This document shows, piece by piece, positions 8,939-20,015 of a stretch of 64,000 nucleotides of DNA. Below the pieces are notes generated by a model that had not been told where the DNA came from, did no database searches, and was given only the letters and a program-made list of their open reading frames with translations. The DNA is taken from NCBI RefSeq assembly GCF_963082655.1, contig NC_081553.1, positions 126,034,811 to 126,098,810 of the forward strand, given 5' to 3'. Numbering within the stretch: position 1 is the stretch's first letter; every line of letters begins with the position of its first letter. The stretch is from Stomoxys calcitrans. Its lineage: Eukaryota > Arthropoda > Insecta > Diptera > Muscidae. Both the position numbers and the translations under genes were made by a program.

Positions 8939-9948
8939 TACTAACCTAAATTTGCTTAAATAAAAACGTTTCCAATTTTAAAATTCTGCTTTCAAAAGGA
9001 ATAAAATTTTTAGAAAATTAAATTTTGCAATACCATTTATCTCATCACTATGTCGAACACGTTTCAACAATTTTTTGGCACAAACGAAGATGGGAGAACG
9101 CAAATTGTCTAATACCAAACACAATTTCGAAAAAAAAATTCTTACACCCATATCCAATAACAACAAATTATCTGTATTGCAATGGAATGTCGAAACGATT
9201 TTTTTGGTTTGTCTATGATTGCAAAGGCATGGACTTAGCAGTAGGCAGATAAAATGCCACAATTGGGTATCATATGTCTATCATTAGGTTTGTAACTTGA
9301 CAGCTATCCAATACTTGGCTACGGGTGTAGCATAGGGCATCACATATTCGTCTCGATGAGATAAAGGACCCGTATAATTCAATGAGCCTTTCCCACCGTT
9401 TATGTGCAATTTCAATTAAGTTTGGATTTTTTTTTTATTGTAATGTTCAAGCTGAAAGAGAAAACAGAAAAGGTCGAAGAAGCTTTTAAAAAACGAACCA
9501 ACAGAAATGGATATACAATCAAATTAAAGTGGCCACACATATTCACATTTATTTCCGACCCACAGCTTTGCAGTAGGCGAAACCAAAGAAATGTGTGTGA
9601 AGAACGTTGTCTCATATGTTCCGGTTTCACTTTGTAAGTGAATTGGCCACTTAAAATGTTCGACGTTGTTTTTCGTTTTTGCTTACACTTCATGACGTTT
9701 CATCTTTTATGCAATTTTATGAGTTGTTTTAATAGCACATTTTTAGGCAAGTTTTTTTTTTTTGTTAAGAAGTCCGACAAATTTTACATTTGCTTTTAGC
9801 ATAATAACACCTTTTTTCTTGCAATTTTTAAAAGTTTACTTTAATGAATGATAGCGTCCTTGTAGGAATATGCTGCAAATCAAGAAAAGTATGTTGACGC
9901 TTTTGGTATGTTACAGGGGCAAACTGTTACAAAGTGTTGGCACATTAT
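8939..9948. other. No gene recognised
   Basis: This A/T-rich kilobase holds two overlapping frames on opposite strands near 8978-9262 and 9404-9693. Neither resembles a known family, and low-complexity A/T tracts interrupt the stretch. No transposon module is visible. Confidence 0.45.
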
Positions 9949-11154
9949 TATACCCTCCACCATGGAATGGGGGTATACTAATTTTGTCATTCTGTTTGTA
10001 AATTCTCGAAATATTCGCCCAAGACCCCATAAAGTATATATATATTCTTGATCGTCATGAGATTTTAAGTCGAACTAGCCTTGCCCGTCCGTCTGTACGT
10101 CCGTCCGTCCGTCCGTCTGTCGAAAGCACGCTAACTTTCGGAGGAGTAGTAGAGTAGAAGTAGCTAGCCGCTTAAATTTTGCACAAACACTTCTTATTAG
10201 TGTAGGTCGGTTGGGATTGTAAATGGGTTATATTAGTCTACGTTTTGATATAGCTGCCATATAAACCAATCTGGGATCTTGAATTCTTGAGCCACTAGAG
10301 GACGCATTTATTATCCGATTTGGCTGAAATTTTGCACGAGGTGTTATGATTCCTAATATCTGTGTGAAGTATAGTTTAAATCGGTCCATAACCTGATATA
10401 GCTGCCATATAAACCTATCTGGGGTCTTGACTTCTTGAGTCCCTACAGGCTGCAATTCCTATCCAATTTGGCTGAAGTATTGCATGACGTGTTTTGTTAT
10501 GACTTCCAACAACTGTATTAAGAATAGTTCAAATCGGTGCGTAACCTGATATGGCTGCCATATAAACCGATCTGGGGTTTTGACTTCTTGAGCCACTAGA
10601 GGGCACAATTCTCATCTGATTTGGCTGAAATTTTGCATGAGGTGTTTTGTTATAATTTTCAACAACTGTGCTAAGAAAAGTTAAAATCGGTCCATTACCT
10701 GATATAGCTGCCATATAAACCGATCTGGGATCTTGACTTCTTGAGCCTGTAAAGGGCGCAAGTATTATCCGATTTGGCTGAAATTTTGTACAACATCTTC
10801 TCTCATGACCTTTAACATACGTGTCGAATATGGCATGAATCGGTTTACAGCTTAATACAGCTCCCCTATAAACCGATCTTCCTATTTTACTTCTTCAGCC
10901 TCTAAAATGAGCAATTCTTACTAGATTTGGCTGAAATTTTACACAATGACTTCTAATATGGTCTCCAATATCCAGGTCAATTATGGTCCGAAATGAACCA
11001 TAACTTGATATTGTTCCAATAACATAGCAATTCTTTTCTTTTATTCTTTGTTTGACTGAAAAGAGATCCCTTGCAAGAGCTCGATAAATGCAATCCATGG
11101 TGGAGGGTATATAAGATTCGACCTGGCCGAACTTATCACGCTTTTACTTGTTTT
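9949..11154 (+). mobile_element. Family A element, complete (tandem copy 1)
   Basis: The 5' end is tataccctccaccatgg, followed by the long (GTCC)n/(GTCT)n block at 10086-10124 and the 'gtagagtagaagtagctagcc' variant. Five units follow with about 153-bp spacing ('gctgccatataaacc' near 10256, 10402, 10557, 10709). The 3' end has 'tggtggagggtatataag', a slightly degraded hairpin 'ttcgacctggccgaa' and 'cttttacttgttttt'. A B element starts in the terminal T run. Positions from 9988 onward recur at 13201. Confidence 0.85.
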
Positions 11155-12546
11155 TATACCCACCACCGACGGATGGGGGTATATTCATTTTGTCATTCCG
11201 TTTGCAACACATCGAAATATCTATTTCCGACCCTATAAAGTATATATATTCTTGATCAGTGTAAAAATCTAAGACGATCTAGCCATGTCCGTCCGTCTGT
11301 TCGTCTGTCTGTTGAAATCACGCTACAGTCTTCAAAAATAGAGATATTGAGCTGAAACTTTGCACAAATCTTTTTTTGTCCATAAGCAGGTTAAGTTCGT
11401 AGATGGGCTATATCGGACTATATCTTGATATAGCCCCCATATAGACCGATCCGCCGATTTAGGGTCTTGGGCCCATAAGAGCCTCATTTATTACCCGATT
11501 TTGCTGAAATTTGGGACAGTGAGTTGCGTTAGGCTCTTCGACATCCTTCGTCAATTTGGCCCAGATCGGTCCAAATTTGGATATAGCTGCCATATAGACC
11601 GATGCTCCGATTTAGGGTCTTAGGCCCATAAAAGCCACATTTATTATCCGAATTTGCTGAAATTTGGGTCAGTGAGTTGCGTTAGACCTTTCGACATCCT
11701 TCGTCGATTTGGCCCATATCGGTTCAAATTTGGATATAGCTGCCATATAGACCGATCCTCCGATTTAGGGTCTTAGGCCCATTAAAGCCGCATTTATTAT
11801 CCGATTTTGCTGAAATTTGGGTCAGTGAGTTACCTTAGGCCCTTCGACATCTTTCTTCAATTTGGCCTAGAGCGGTCCAAATTTGGATATAGCTGTCATA
11901 TAGACCGATGCTCCGATTTAGGGTCTTAGGCCCATAAAAGCCACATTTATTATCCGAATTTGCTGAAATTTGGGTCAGTGAGTTGCGTTAGACCTTTCGA
12001 CATCCTTCGTCGATTTGGCCCATATCGGTTCAAATTTGGATATAGCTGCCATATAGACCGATCCTCCGATTTAGGGTCTTAGGCCCATTAAAGCCGCATT
12101 TATTATCCGATTTTGCTGAAATTTGGGTCAGTGAGTTACCTTAGGCCCTTCGACATCTTTCTTCAATTTGGCACTGATCGGTCCAAATTTGGATATAGCT
12201 GCCATATAGCCCGATGCTCCGATTTAGGGTCTTAGGCCCATAAAAATGCGCATTTATTGTCCGATGTTGCCGAAATTTGGGACAGTGAGGTGTGTTGGGC
12301 TCTTCGATCTTGGTCTTCAATTTGGCTCAGATCGAACCAGATTTGGATATAGCTGCCATATAGACCGATCTCTCGGCTGAACAATGACATGTACTTATAA
12401 GCATTTAGTCTAAATCGTTTGATATGTCTATATAGCTGCTATGGGGCATAAGGTATGCATTTTTCACTGGATTTTGTTCACATATGTACCCGAAGTGGTG
12501 GGTATCCAAAGTTCGGCCCGGCCGAACTTAACGCCTTTTTACTTGT
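11155..12546 (+). mobile_element. Family B element, complete (tandem copy 1)
   Basis: The 5' end tatacccaccaccgacgg is followed by 'cattccgtttgcaacacatcg', 'accctataaagtatatatattc', 'gatcagtgtaaaaatctaag' and the GTCCGTC block. Six or seven 'gccatatagaccgat' units follow. The unit pair starting 'gatgctccgatttaggg' (11601) and 'gatcctccgatttaggg' (11754) is repeated at 11908 onward, a 307-bp two-unit period. The 3' end has the 'gctatggggcataaggtatgc' module and a perfect palindrome at 12509-12529, then 'aacgcctttttacttgtt'. Confidence 0.85.
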
Positions 12547-13179
12547 TGGCATTACGAAAGAAACATCTTAAATGCGATGTTGACAGAATGATTTTTTTCA
12601 AAGAGATTATTTTCCTTCTGGTTTGATTATCCACTTTTACTTGTTAAAGTGTTGTATGTAGTGAGATTGTTTTAATATTGCTGCGTACTTCTTATTGTTT
12701 GAACCATTGAGTGAAGCGGACGTTTTGTTATTTCGCTCCACAAGAATTTCCTGCAACTCGCAATAGGTAGGTATTTTCGGACAAAATGTTTAGTCACTCA
12801 AGGATAGGTACGATAGTGTTATCCATCAAGCTGTTGATGATCTTCGTCTGTCTCCAGTGGAGCGGCAAATCTAGAGCGCGGGAATATACTTAGAATTAAC
12901 TTCAAAAACCCATCAGCTGCAGTGGTGATATCAGGTTGTAGCATGCTACTGAGACCCCGACTGGTGAGCGGCATCGCCTGGCTTCACTAGCCTGCAAACT
13001 ACAGGTCTGCATGAACTTCTGACTAAGACACCTGGTGCGAGTCTTGAGAACAGTGCCGAACCTACAATATTTTAACTTTAATTTACCTATAATTTTTCCA
13101 GGCCATTAGCCATTTCTTCCAAACCAATACGTTCTTGGGGATAACTTGGCACCAAAAGAGGTTTTTACTGACCAGTATT
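12547..13179. other. Unassigned spacer within tandem copy 1
   Basis: The spacer has more balanced base composition than most spacers here. It holds no long frame and no module of families A-E. The same sequence is found at 15760-16392. Confidence 0.5.
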
Positions 13180-13200
13180 TTTTTTTTACTGACCAGTATT
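13180..13200. repeat. 21-bp junction filler with 18-bp microduplication
   Basis: The last 18 bases (TTTTTACTGACCAGTATT, 13183-13200) repeat the end of copy 1 (13162-13179). It joins copy 1 to a point 39 bp inside the family A start. Such filler is typical of replication-based or end-joining repair, though an assembly join could look the same. Confidence 0.8.
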
Positions 13201-14367
13201 CATTCTGTTTGTAAATTCTCGAAATATTCGCCCAAGACCCCATAAAGTATATATATATTCTTGATCGTCATGAGATTTTAAGTCGAACTAGCCTTGCCCG
13301 TCCGTCTGTACGTCCGTCCGTCCGTCCGTCTGTCGAAAGCACGCTAACTTTCGGAGGAGTAGTAGAGTAGAAGTAGCTAGCCGCTTAAATTTTGCACAAA
13401 CACTTCTTATTAGTGTAGGTCGGTTGGGATTGTAAATGGGTTATATTAGTCTACGTTTTGATATAGCTGCCATATAAACCAATCTGGGATCTTGAATTCT
13501 TGAGCCACTAGAGGACGCATTTATTATCCGATTTGGCTGAAATTTTGCACGAGGTGTTATGATTCCTAATATCTGTGTGAAGTATAGTTTAAATCGGTCC
13601 ATAACCTGATATAGCTGCCATATAAACCTATCTGGGGTCTTGACTTCTTGAGTCCCTACAGGCTGCAATTCCTATCCAATTTGGCTGAAGTATTGCATGA
13701 CGTGTTTTGTTATGACTTCCAACAACTGTATTAAGAATAGTTCAAATCGGTGCGTAACCTGATATGGCTGCCATATAAACCGATCTGGGGTTTTGACTTC
13801 TTGAGCCACTAGAGGGCACAATTCTCATCTGATTTGGCTGAAATTTTGCATGAGGTGTTTTGTTATAATTTTCAACAACTGTGCTAAGAAAAGTTAAAAT
13901 CGGTCCATTACCTGATATAGCTGCCATATAAACCGATCTGGGATCTTGACTTCTTGAGCCTGTAAAGGGCGCAAGTATTATCCGATTTGGCTGAAATTTT
14001 GTACAACATCTTCTCTCATGACCTTTAACATACGTGTCGAATATGGCATGAATCGGTTTACAGCTTAATACAGCTCCCCTATAAACCGATCTTCCTATTT
14101 TACTTCTTCAGCCTCTAAAATGAGCAATTCTTACTAGATTTGGCTGAAATTTTACACAATGACTTCTAATATGGTCTCCAATATCCAGGTCAATTATGGT
14201 CCGAAATGAACCATAACTTGATATTGTTCCAATAACATAGCAATTCTTTTCTTTTATTCTTTGTTTGACTGAAAAGAGATCCCTTGCAAGAGCTCGATAA
14301 ATGCAATCCATGGTGGAGGGTATATAAGATTCGACCTGGCCGAACTTATCACGCTTTTACTTGTTTT
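13201..14367 (+). mobile_element. Family A element, first 39 bp missing (tandem copy 2)
   Basis: It is identical to 9988-11154 as far as I compared. Because the duplication boundary lies at the 39th base of the element, the TATACCC start is absent. The array of five units and the 3' hairpin are intact. Confidence 0.85.
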
Positions 14368-15759
14368 TATACCCACCACCGACGGATGGGGGTATATTCA
14401 TTTTGTCATTCCGTTTGCAACACATCGAAATATCTATTTCCGACCCTATAAAGTATATATATTCTTGATCAGTGTAAAAATCTAAGACGATCTAGCCATG
14501 TCCGTCCGTCTGTTCGTCTGTCTGTTGAAATCACGCTACAGTCTTCAAAAATAGAGATATTGAGCTGAAACTTTGCACAAATCTTTTTTTGTCCATAAGC
14601 AGGTTAAGTTCGTAGATGGGCTATATCGGACTATATCTTGATATAGCCCCCATATAGACCGATCCGCCGATTTAGGGTCTTGGGCCCATAAGAGCCTCAT
14701 TTATTACCCGATTTTGCTGAAATTTGGGACAGTGAGTTGCGTTAGGCTCTTCGACATCCTTCGTCAATTTGGCCCAGATCGGTCCAAATTTGGATATAGC
14801 TGCCATATAGACCGATGCTCCGATTTAGGGTCTTAGGCCCATAAAAGCCACATTTATTATCCGAATTTGCTGAAATTTGGGTCAGTGAGTTGCGTTAGAC
14901 CTTTCGACATCCTTCGTCGATTTGGCCCATATCGGTTCAAATTTGGATATAGCTGCCATATAGACCGATCCTCCGATTTAGGGTCTTAGGCCCATTAAAG
15001 CCGCATTTATTATCCGATTTTGCTGAAATTTGGGTCAGTGAGTTACCTTAGGCCCTTCGACATCTTTCTTCAATTTGGCCTAGAGCGGTCCAAATTTGGA
15101 TATAGCTGTCATATAGACCGATGCTCCGATTTAGGGTCTTAGGCCCATAAAAGCCACATTTATTATCCGAATTTGCTGAAATTTGGGTCAGTGAGTTGCG
15201 TTAGACCTTTCGACATCCTTCGTCGATTTGGCCCATATCGGTTCAAATTTGGATATAGCTGCCATATAGACCGATCCTCCGATTTAGGGTCTTAGGCCCA
15301 TTAAAGCCGCATTTATTATCCGATTTTGCTGAAATTTGGGTCAGTGAGTTACCTTAGGCCCTTCGACATCTTTCTTCAATTTGGCACTGATCGGTCCAAA
15401 TTTGGATATAGCTGCCATATAGCCCGATGCTCCGATTTAGGGTCTTAGGCCCATAAAAATGCGCATTTATTGTCCGATGTTGCCGAAATTTGGGACAGTG
15501 AGGTGTGTTGGGCTCTTCGATCTTGGTCTTCAATTTGGCTCAGATCGAACCAGATTTGGATATAGCTGCCATATAGACCGATCTCTCGGCTGAACAATGA
15601 CATGTACTTATAAGAATTTAGTCTAAATCGTTTGATATGTCTATATAGCTGCTATGGGGCATAAGGTATGCATTTTTCACTGGATTTTGTTCACATATGT
15701 ACCCGAAGTGGTGGGTATCCAAAGTTCGGCCCGGCCGAACTTAACGCCTTTTTACTTGT
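14368..15759 (+). mobile_element. Family B element, complete (tandem copy 2)
   Basis: It matches 11155-12546, including the two-unit higher-order repeat and the 3' palindrome. The single base difference at 15615 lies in its 3' region ('ataagaatttag' here, 'ataagcatttag' in copy 1). Confidence 0.85.
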
Positions 15760-16392
15760 TGGCATTACGAAAGAAACATCTTAAATGCGATGTTGACAGA
15801 ATGATTTTTTTCAAAGAGATTATTTTCCTTCTGGTTTGATTATCCACTTTTACTTGTTAAAGTGTTGTATGTAGTGAGATTGTTTTAATATTGCTGCGTA
15901 CTTCTTATTGTTTGAACCATTGAGTGAAGCGGACGTTTTGTTATTTCGCTCCACAAGAATTTCCTGCAACTCGCAATAGGTAGGTATTTTCGGACAAAAT
16001 GTTTAGTCACTCAAGGATAGGTACGATAGTGTTATCCATCAAGCTGTTGATGATCTTCGTCTGTCTCCAGTGGAGCGGCAAATCTAGAGCGCGGGAATAT
16101 ACTTAGAATTAACTTCAAAAACCCATCAGCTGCAGTGGTGATATCAGGTTGTAGCATGCTACTGAGACCCCGACTGGTGAGCGGCATCGCCTGGCTTCAC
16201 TAGCCTGCAAACTACAGGTCTGCATGAACTTCTGACTAAGACACCTGGTGCGAGTCTTGAGAACAGTGCCGAACCTACAATATTTTAACTTTAATTTACC
16301 TATAATTTTTCCAGGCCATTAGCCATTTCTTCCAAACCAATACGTTCTTGGGGATAACTTGGCACCAAAAGAGGTTTTTACTGACCAGTATT
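15760..16392. other. Unassigned spacer within tandem copy 2
   Basis: It is identical to 12547-13179 and no gene is recognised. It ends at 'gaccagtatt' where the LINE 3' tail starts. Confidence 0.5.
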
Positions 16393-16590
16393 CTTCGGTT
16401 GGTTAGGTTAGGTTTAAGTGGCAGCCTGCCATCAGACTCACCTAGACGTTTTCGTCCATTGTGATACCACAGGAACAGAAAAAGGAAGATTCCTTCTAGT
16501 TCCTACCGTTGAACCATCCAGATTGCTTTAAAAAGCCGAATGTTGCAAATGTTCACATCCGCTAAATCAGACAGGTTCTCTTTCTAACTG

Positions 16591-16806
16591 CTAGTGCGGT
16601 ACACATACATACAGAAGGTGATCCATAGTGTCTTCTTCTTCGATGTTCCCACAGCTTCTGCAAAAGTCGTTGCTGGCAACCTTCAGTCTGTCAAAATGTT
16701 TTCCGATTAGACAGTGACCTGTCATGACGGACACAATGACTGAAATATCTGTTCTAGCCAATGACAGCAAAGCAGATGACCTCTTCAATTCTAGATTAGG
16801 CCACAT
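16591..16806 (-). pseudogene. LINE ORF2 C-terminal Cys/His region
   Basis: The 71-codon frame ends in residues resembling a zinc-binding tail: FCRSCGNIEEEDTMDHLLYVC. A C-x-x-C pair is followed by H and C in the spacing often seen after RNase H in LINE ORF2 proteins. The upstream part VIVSVMTGHCLIGKHFDRL is the usual linker. The first segment is joined by a frameshift to the RNase H piece at 16831. Confidence 0.7.
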
Positions 16807-16830
16807 AGTTTCGGAATGCTCACAGACTCC

Positions 16831-17345
16831 TCATTGTGACCATCTATCATTCGTTGTCTTTGGGGCCTGGTCCTGAAAACTTAGCTTACATGTCGCTAGA
16901 GGCTTACCCACAGATTCCGGTATCCCTGGAGTGTGTAGGGTAGTTCCTAGTCTTGCAAGTTCGTCTGCTTTACGGTTCTCTTTGATATCTCTGTGGTCCG
17001 GCACCCAGAATAGGTGAATTTTTAAGTATTCAGCCAACTCGTTGAGAAATCAGTGACAGTCAAGGGCGGTTTTAGTGTTCAGATTTTTTTAAGGCCAGGG
17101 ATTTAATGGCTGACTGACTGTCTGAGAAAATATTTATGCCAATCGTTGTTATGACATTATATCTCAGCCATTTCACCACTTCCTTAATTGCAAAGATCTC
17201 TGCTTGATAAACACTGCAGTGGTCGGGTAACCTCTTCGATATGATCAGTTCTAGATCTTTAGAGTACACCCCAAAGCTCACCTGGTCGTCAGTTTGGAAA
17301 CATCCGAATTGAAGTTTATGTAACTTCTGTTACCAGGGATATCTT
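16831..17345 (-). pseudogene. LINE RNase H domain, frameshifted
   Basis: The minus strand encodes, in order, a degraded start (NFNSDVSK where TDGSK is expected), then SVYQAEIFAIKEVVKWL with the catalytic Glu, NIFSDSQSAIKSL with the catalytic Asp, and LFWVPDHRDIKENRKADELARL where the family has WVPGHxxIxGNxxADELA. At least two frame changes (near 17281 and between 17037 and 17072) separate the parts. The Gly-to-Asp change in the VPGH motif and the broken frame make it inactive. Confidence 0.8.
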
Positions 17346-17490
17346 AGTTCCAATCGTTCCATCAGAAATAGTGGTACAGTACTTTTTATCAAAAAGCGAC
17401 TCAGGTAGGGAGATCCACACTGCCGGGAACATCGGATATTGCATCAAGAATAACACAGTGTTCATAGCCGAAACATGACCAAAGAGAAAG

Positions 17491-17931
17491 CTACCTTAAC
17501 CTCACAGCAGTGTCCGCTGCAATTTGGGTAGCAACAATGTCCAGAGGCATAAGATGTAGCATTAAATTCAGCGCATCAGATGGTGTCATCCTCAGTGCGG
17601 CTGTGATACACAAATAAGCCATCCTTTGGATCCGATCAAGTATTGAACAGTAGGTGGATTTTTGAAGCGCCGTCCACCAGACCACAACACCATATAGCAT
17701 AATAGGTGTGATAACTGCAGTAAATACCCGATGCATGACACGCGTTCTAAACCCCCAACTTTTGCCAATGGCTCTTTTGCAGGTGTATAGGGCAAGAGTT
17801 GCATTTCTTGCCCCTTCGAAAATGTTGGATTTATAGTTCAATTTCTTGTCCAGCAAAACACCCTGGTATTTTGCGCTTTTAGTAAATGGAACAATCTCTC
17901 CACCCAAGGAGACAGGTACCACTGTAGGCAA
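17491..17931 (-). pseudogene. LINE RT thumb/connection region
   Basis: The 146-codon frame reads through the post-palm part of the RT: GEIVPFTKSAKYQGVLLDKKL (the K-Y-x-G-V-x-L-D-K block), then ITPIMLYGVVVWW and STYCSILDRIQRMAYLCITAALR, ending in PLDIVATQIAADTAVRLR. These blocks are standard after the YADD box in LINEs that carry RNase H. The plus-strand copy shows the same blocks at 44366-44727. Confidence 0.85.
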
Positions 17932-18039
17932 CTTGTATCTTCTGCTTAAAAGAACTACTTCTGTCTTGCACGGATTTATACCCAGACCACTTTCGGTAGC
18001 TCACTTTGCCGGTGCACGTAGAGCTTGCTGAAGTATATC

Positions 18040-18540
18040 TCTTAGAGTGCTGGGAAACTTTCCCCTAACCGCAATTGCCACGTCATCAGCATACGCGACC
18101 ACTTTTACGCCTTTTTCTTCCAGAGACAATAATAAATTGTTAATTGCTATATTCCAAAGTAGAGGAGACAGTATACCTCCTTAAGGAGTTCCTCTGCTGA
18201 CCCATATTTTAAGATCCACAGATCCCAAGCCTGCCGTAATGCATTTTTTAGTAAGTAATTTTCTTACGGTAGAGTTGATGCCTAGAAACTCCAACTCATT
18301 CATGATTGACGTCGGTTTTACATTATTGAAAGCACCTTCAATATCAAGAAATCCTACCATTGCATATTCCTTGACAGCGAAAGAACCCTCTATGTAGCCG
18401 ACTGGGTCGTGAAGGGTTGTTTCAGTGGATTTGCCTTTACTATATGCATGCAGGTGCCGCGACAGGCGATCTCCATTGATCTTCTCCTTAAGATATGTTT
18501 CTATTAACCTCTCAAGAGTCTTCAGCATAAAGGATGACAA
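18040..18540 (-). pseudogene. LINE reverse transcriptase core with premature stop
   Basis: The frame shows SSFMLKTLERLIETYL, KGKSTETTLHDPVGYIEG, MVGFLDIEGAFNNVKP (catalytic FLDI-x-G-AF box, first Asp) and VDLKIWVSRGTP. A nonsense codon (TAA at 18181-18183 on the reverse) replaces the Gln of the RGTPQGG box. Past it, the reading continues to KVVAYADDVAIAV with the YADD motif at 18082-18093. So both catalytic boxes survive but are separated by a stop. Confidence 0.85.
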
Positions 18541-18583
18541 ACTAATAGGTCGAAAATCTTTTGCCTACGTAGGGTAGGGTTTT

Positions 18584-19018
18584 CTAGGCTTTCGGAATGA
18601 ATATGACCTCCGAGTCCCTCCATCCTAAAGGTATATATGACATTCTGATACAAGCAGAGTATATCTCCCTTAGCCAGAGAACCAGTCTATCAGACACAGC
18701 TTGTAATTCAACCTGAGGTACATCATCAGGGCCTGGCGACTTAAAGGAGTCGAAATTTCTTATTGCCCAAAGGATTTTCGTCTCAGACACAATTTCCCAA
18801 ATGGCCTCCGACGAATGCGTACCAGTGGCAACCTCATCTGCCGGCACGTTGTCCGGTGGAGAATTTTCCGGAAAATATGTGTCAACGAGTAGTTTTAGTG
18901 TTTCATCACTAGACATTGTCCATACATTATTTGACTTCTGAATATACCACACCGTAATAGGTCTCGAGAACAAAATATTCCTTAGCCTAGAGGCCTCAGA
19001 TGTATCCTCCACGGAGCC
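18584..19018 (-). pseudogene. LINE ORF2, region just before the RT core
   Basis: Residues such as EASRLRNILFSRPITVWYIQK, SDETLKLLVDTYFP and NFDSFKSPGPDDVPQ mark the segment ahead of RT block 0. The SPGPDDVPQ phrase is typical of LINE ORF2. The same segment is found at 43045-43300. The open frame continues 40 codons past the LINE edge into family A sequence (to 19141), giving a chance chimera. Confidence 0.8.
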
Positions 19019-20015
19019 ACAGATTTTGACTTCTTGAGCCTCTAGAGGGCGCAATTCTCGTCCGATTTGACTGAAATTTTGCACATGGTGTTTTGGTAAC
19101 ACTTTCAACAACAGCGCTAAGTATGGTTTAAATCGGTCCATGTTTTGATATAGCTGCCATATAAACCAATCTTGGGTTTGACTTCTTGAGCCTCTATAGG
19201 GCGCAATTCACGTCCAATTTAACTGAAATTTTGCACGTAGTGTTTTGGTATCACTTCCAACAACTGTGCTTAGTATGATTCAAATCGGTTCATAATCTGG
19301 TATAGCTGTCATATAAACCAATCTTGGGTCTTGACTTCTTGAGCAAATTTTGAACGTGATGTTTTGGTATCACTTCTAACAACTATGCTTCGTATGGTTC
19401 AAATTGGTCCATAACATGATATAGCTGTCATATAAACCGATCTTAAATCTTGACTTCTTGAGCCACTAGAGGACGAAATTCTTTTCCGATTTGGCTGACA
19501 TTTTGCACGAGATGTTTTGTTGTGATTTTCAACAACTGTGCCAAGTATGGGTGAAATCGGTGCATAACCTGACTTTGCAATCATATTATCCGATCTGGGG
19601 TCTTGACTTCTTAAGCCTTTAGAGGGCGCAAATAATATCCGATTTCGTTGAAATTTTGCATGACGTGTTTCGTTATGACTTGTGCTATATATGGTCCAAA
19701 TCCGTTCATAACCTGATATAGCTGCCATATAAACCGATCTGGGATCTAGAATTCTTGAGTCTCTATAGGGCGCAATTATTATCTGATTTGGGTGAAATTT
19801 GTACAAAATGCCCTTCAACATACGTGTCAAATATGGTCTGAATCGGTCTGTAGCCTAATACAGCTCCCCTATAAAACGATCTCCCTATTTTACTTTTTGA
19901 GCCCCTAAGGGCGGAATTCTTATTCAATTTGGCTGAAATTTTCCACAATGACTTCTACTATGGTCTCCAACATTCATTTCATTATGATCCGAATTTGACC
20001 ACAACTTGATATATG
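19019..20015 (+). mobile_element. Family A array, both termini lost
   Basis: Six or so units ('gacttcttgagcctctagagg', 'gatatagctgccatataaacc') run in plus direction from the LINE edge. One unit near 19341 is shortened. The copy ends in the 3' region ('ccaacattcatttcattatg', 'gaccacaacttgatat') without the hairpin. Confidence 0.7.

Larger units (their letters stand above)
9988..13179 (+). repeat. Tandem segmental duplication, copy 1 (3,192 bp)
   Basis: Every position from 9988 to 13179 recurs 3,213 bp downstream. The only difference I noticed is C at 12402 against A at 15615. The copy holds most of an A element, a whole B element and about 630 bp of unassigned DNA. An 18-bp piece (13162-13179) is repeated again in the 21-bp spacer before copy 2. 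Confidence 0.95.
13201..16392 (+). repeat. Tandem segmental duplication, copy 2 (3,192 bp)
   Basis: This is the second copy at an offset of 3,213 bp. Its right edge falls directly at the 3' end of the minus-strand LINE (16393), which suggests that the LINE flank was the original right neighbour and that the left copy or the left edge was created by the duplication. Confidence 0.95.
16393..19018 (-). mobile_element. LINE (non-LTR retrotransposon) with RT and RNase H, 5' truncated
   Basis: Reading the minus strand from 19018 down: an N-terminal RT part, the RT core with the YADD active site at 18082-18093, an RT thumb-like part, RNase H, a cysteine/histidine-rich C-terminus, a 3' UTR and a 3' tail of CCTAA-like repeats (16400-16420). 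RNase H after RT points to the LOA/I/R1-like part of the non-LTR tree; I favour LOA-like but cannot prove it. No endonuclease domain remains, because the copy is truncated at 19018 where it meets a family A array. Several frameshifts and a nonsense change show it is dead. It matches the copy at 42790-45272. Confidence 0.85.

Noticed and set aside
10086..10127. CRISPR-like short repeats
   Set aside because: The (GTCC)n/(GTCT)n block is a simple-sequence module found once in every A, B or D element. There are no unique spacers, and the setting is eukaryotic transposon DNA.
19399..19830. 143-codon minus-strand frame as a gene
   Set aside because: It is built from repeated phrases (GSRSQDPRSVYMAAISGY type) that are translations of the 153-bp family A unit. 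The same phrases appear in every A copy on the same relative strand.
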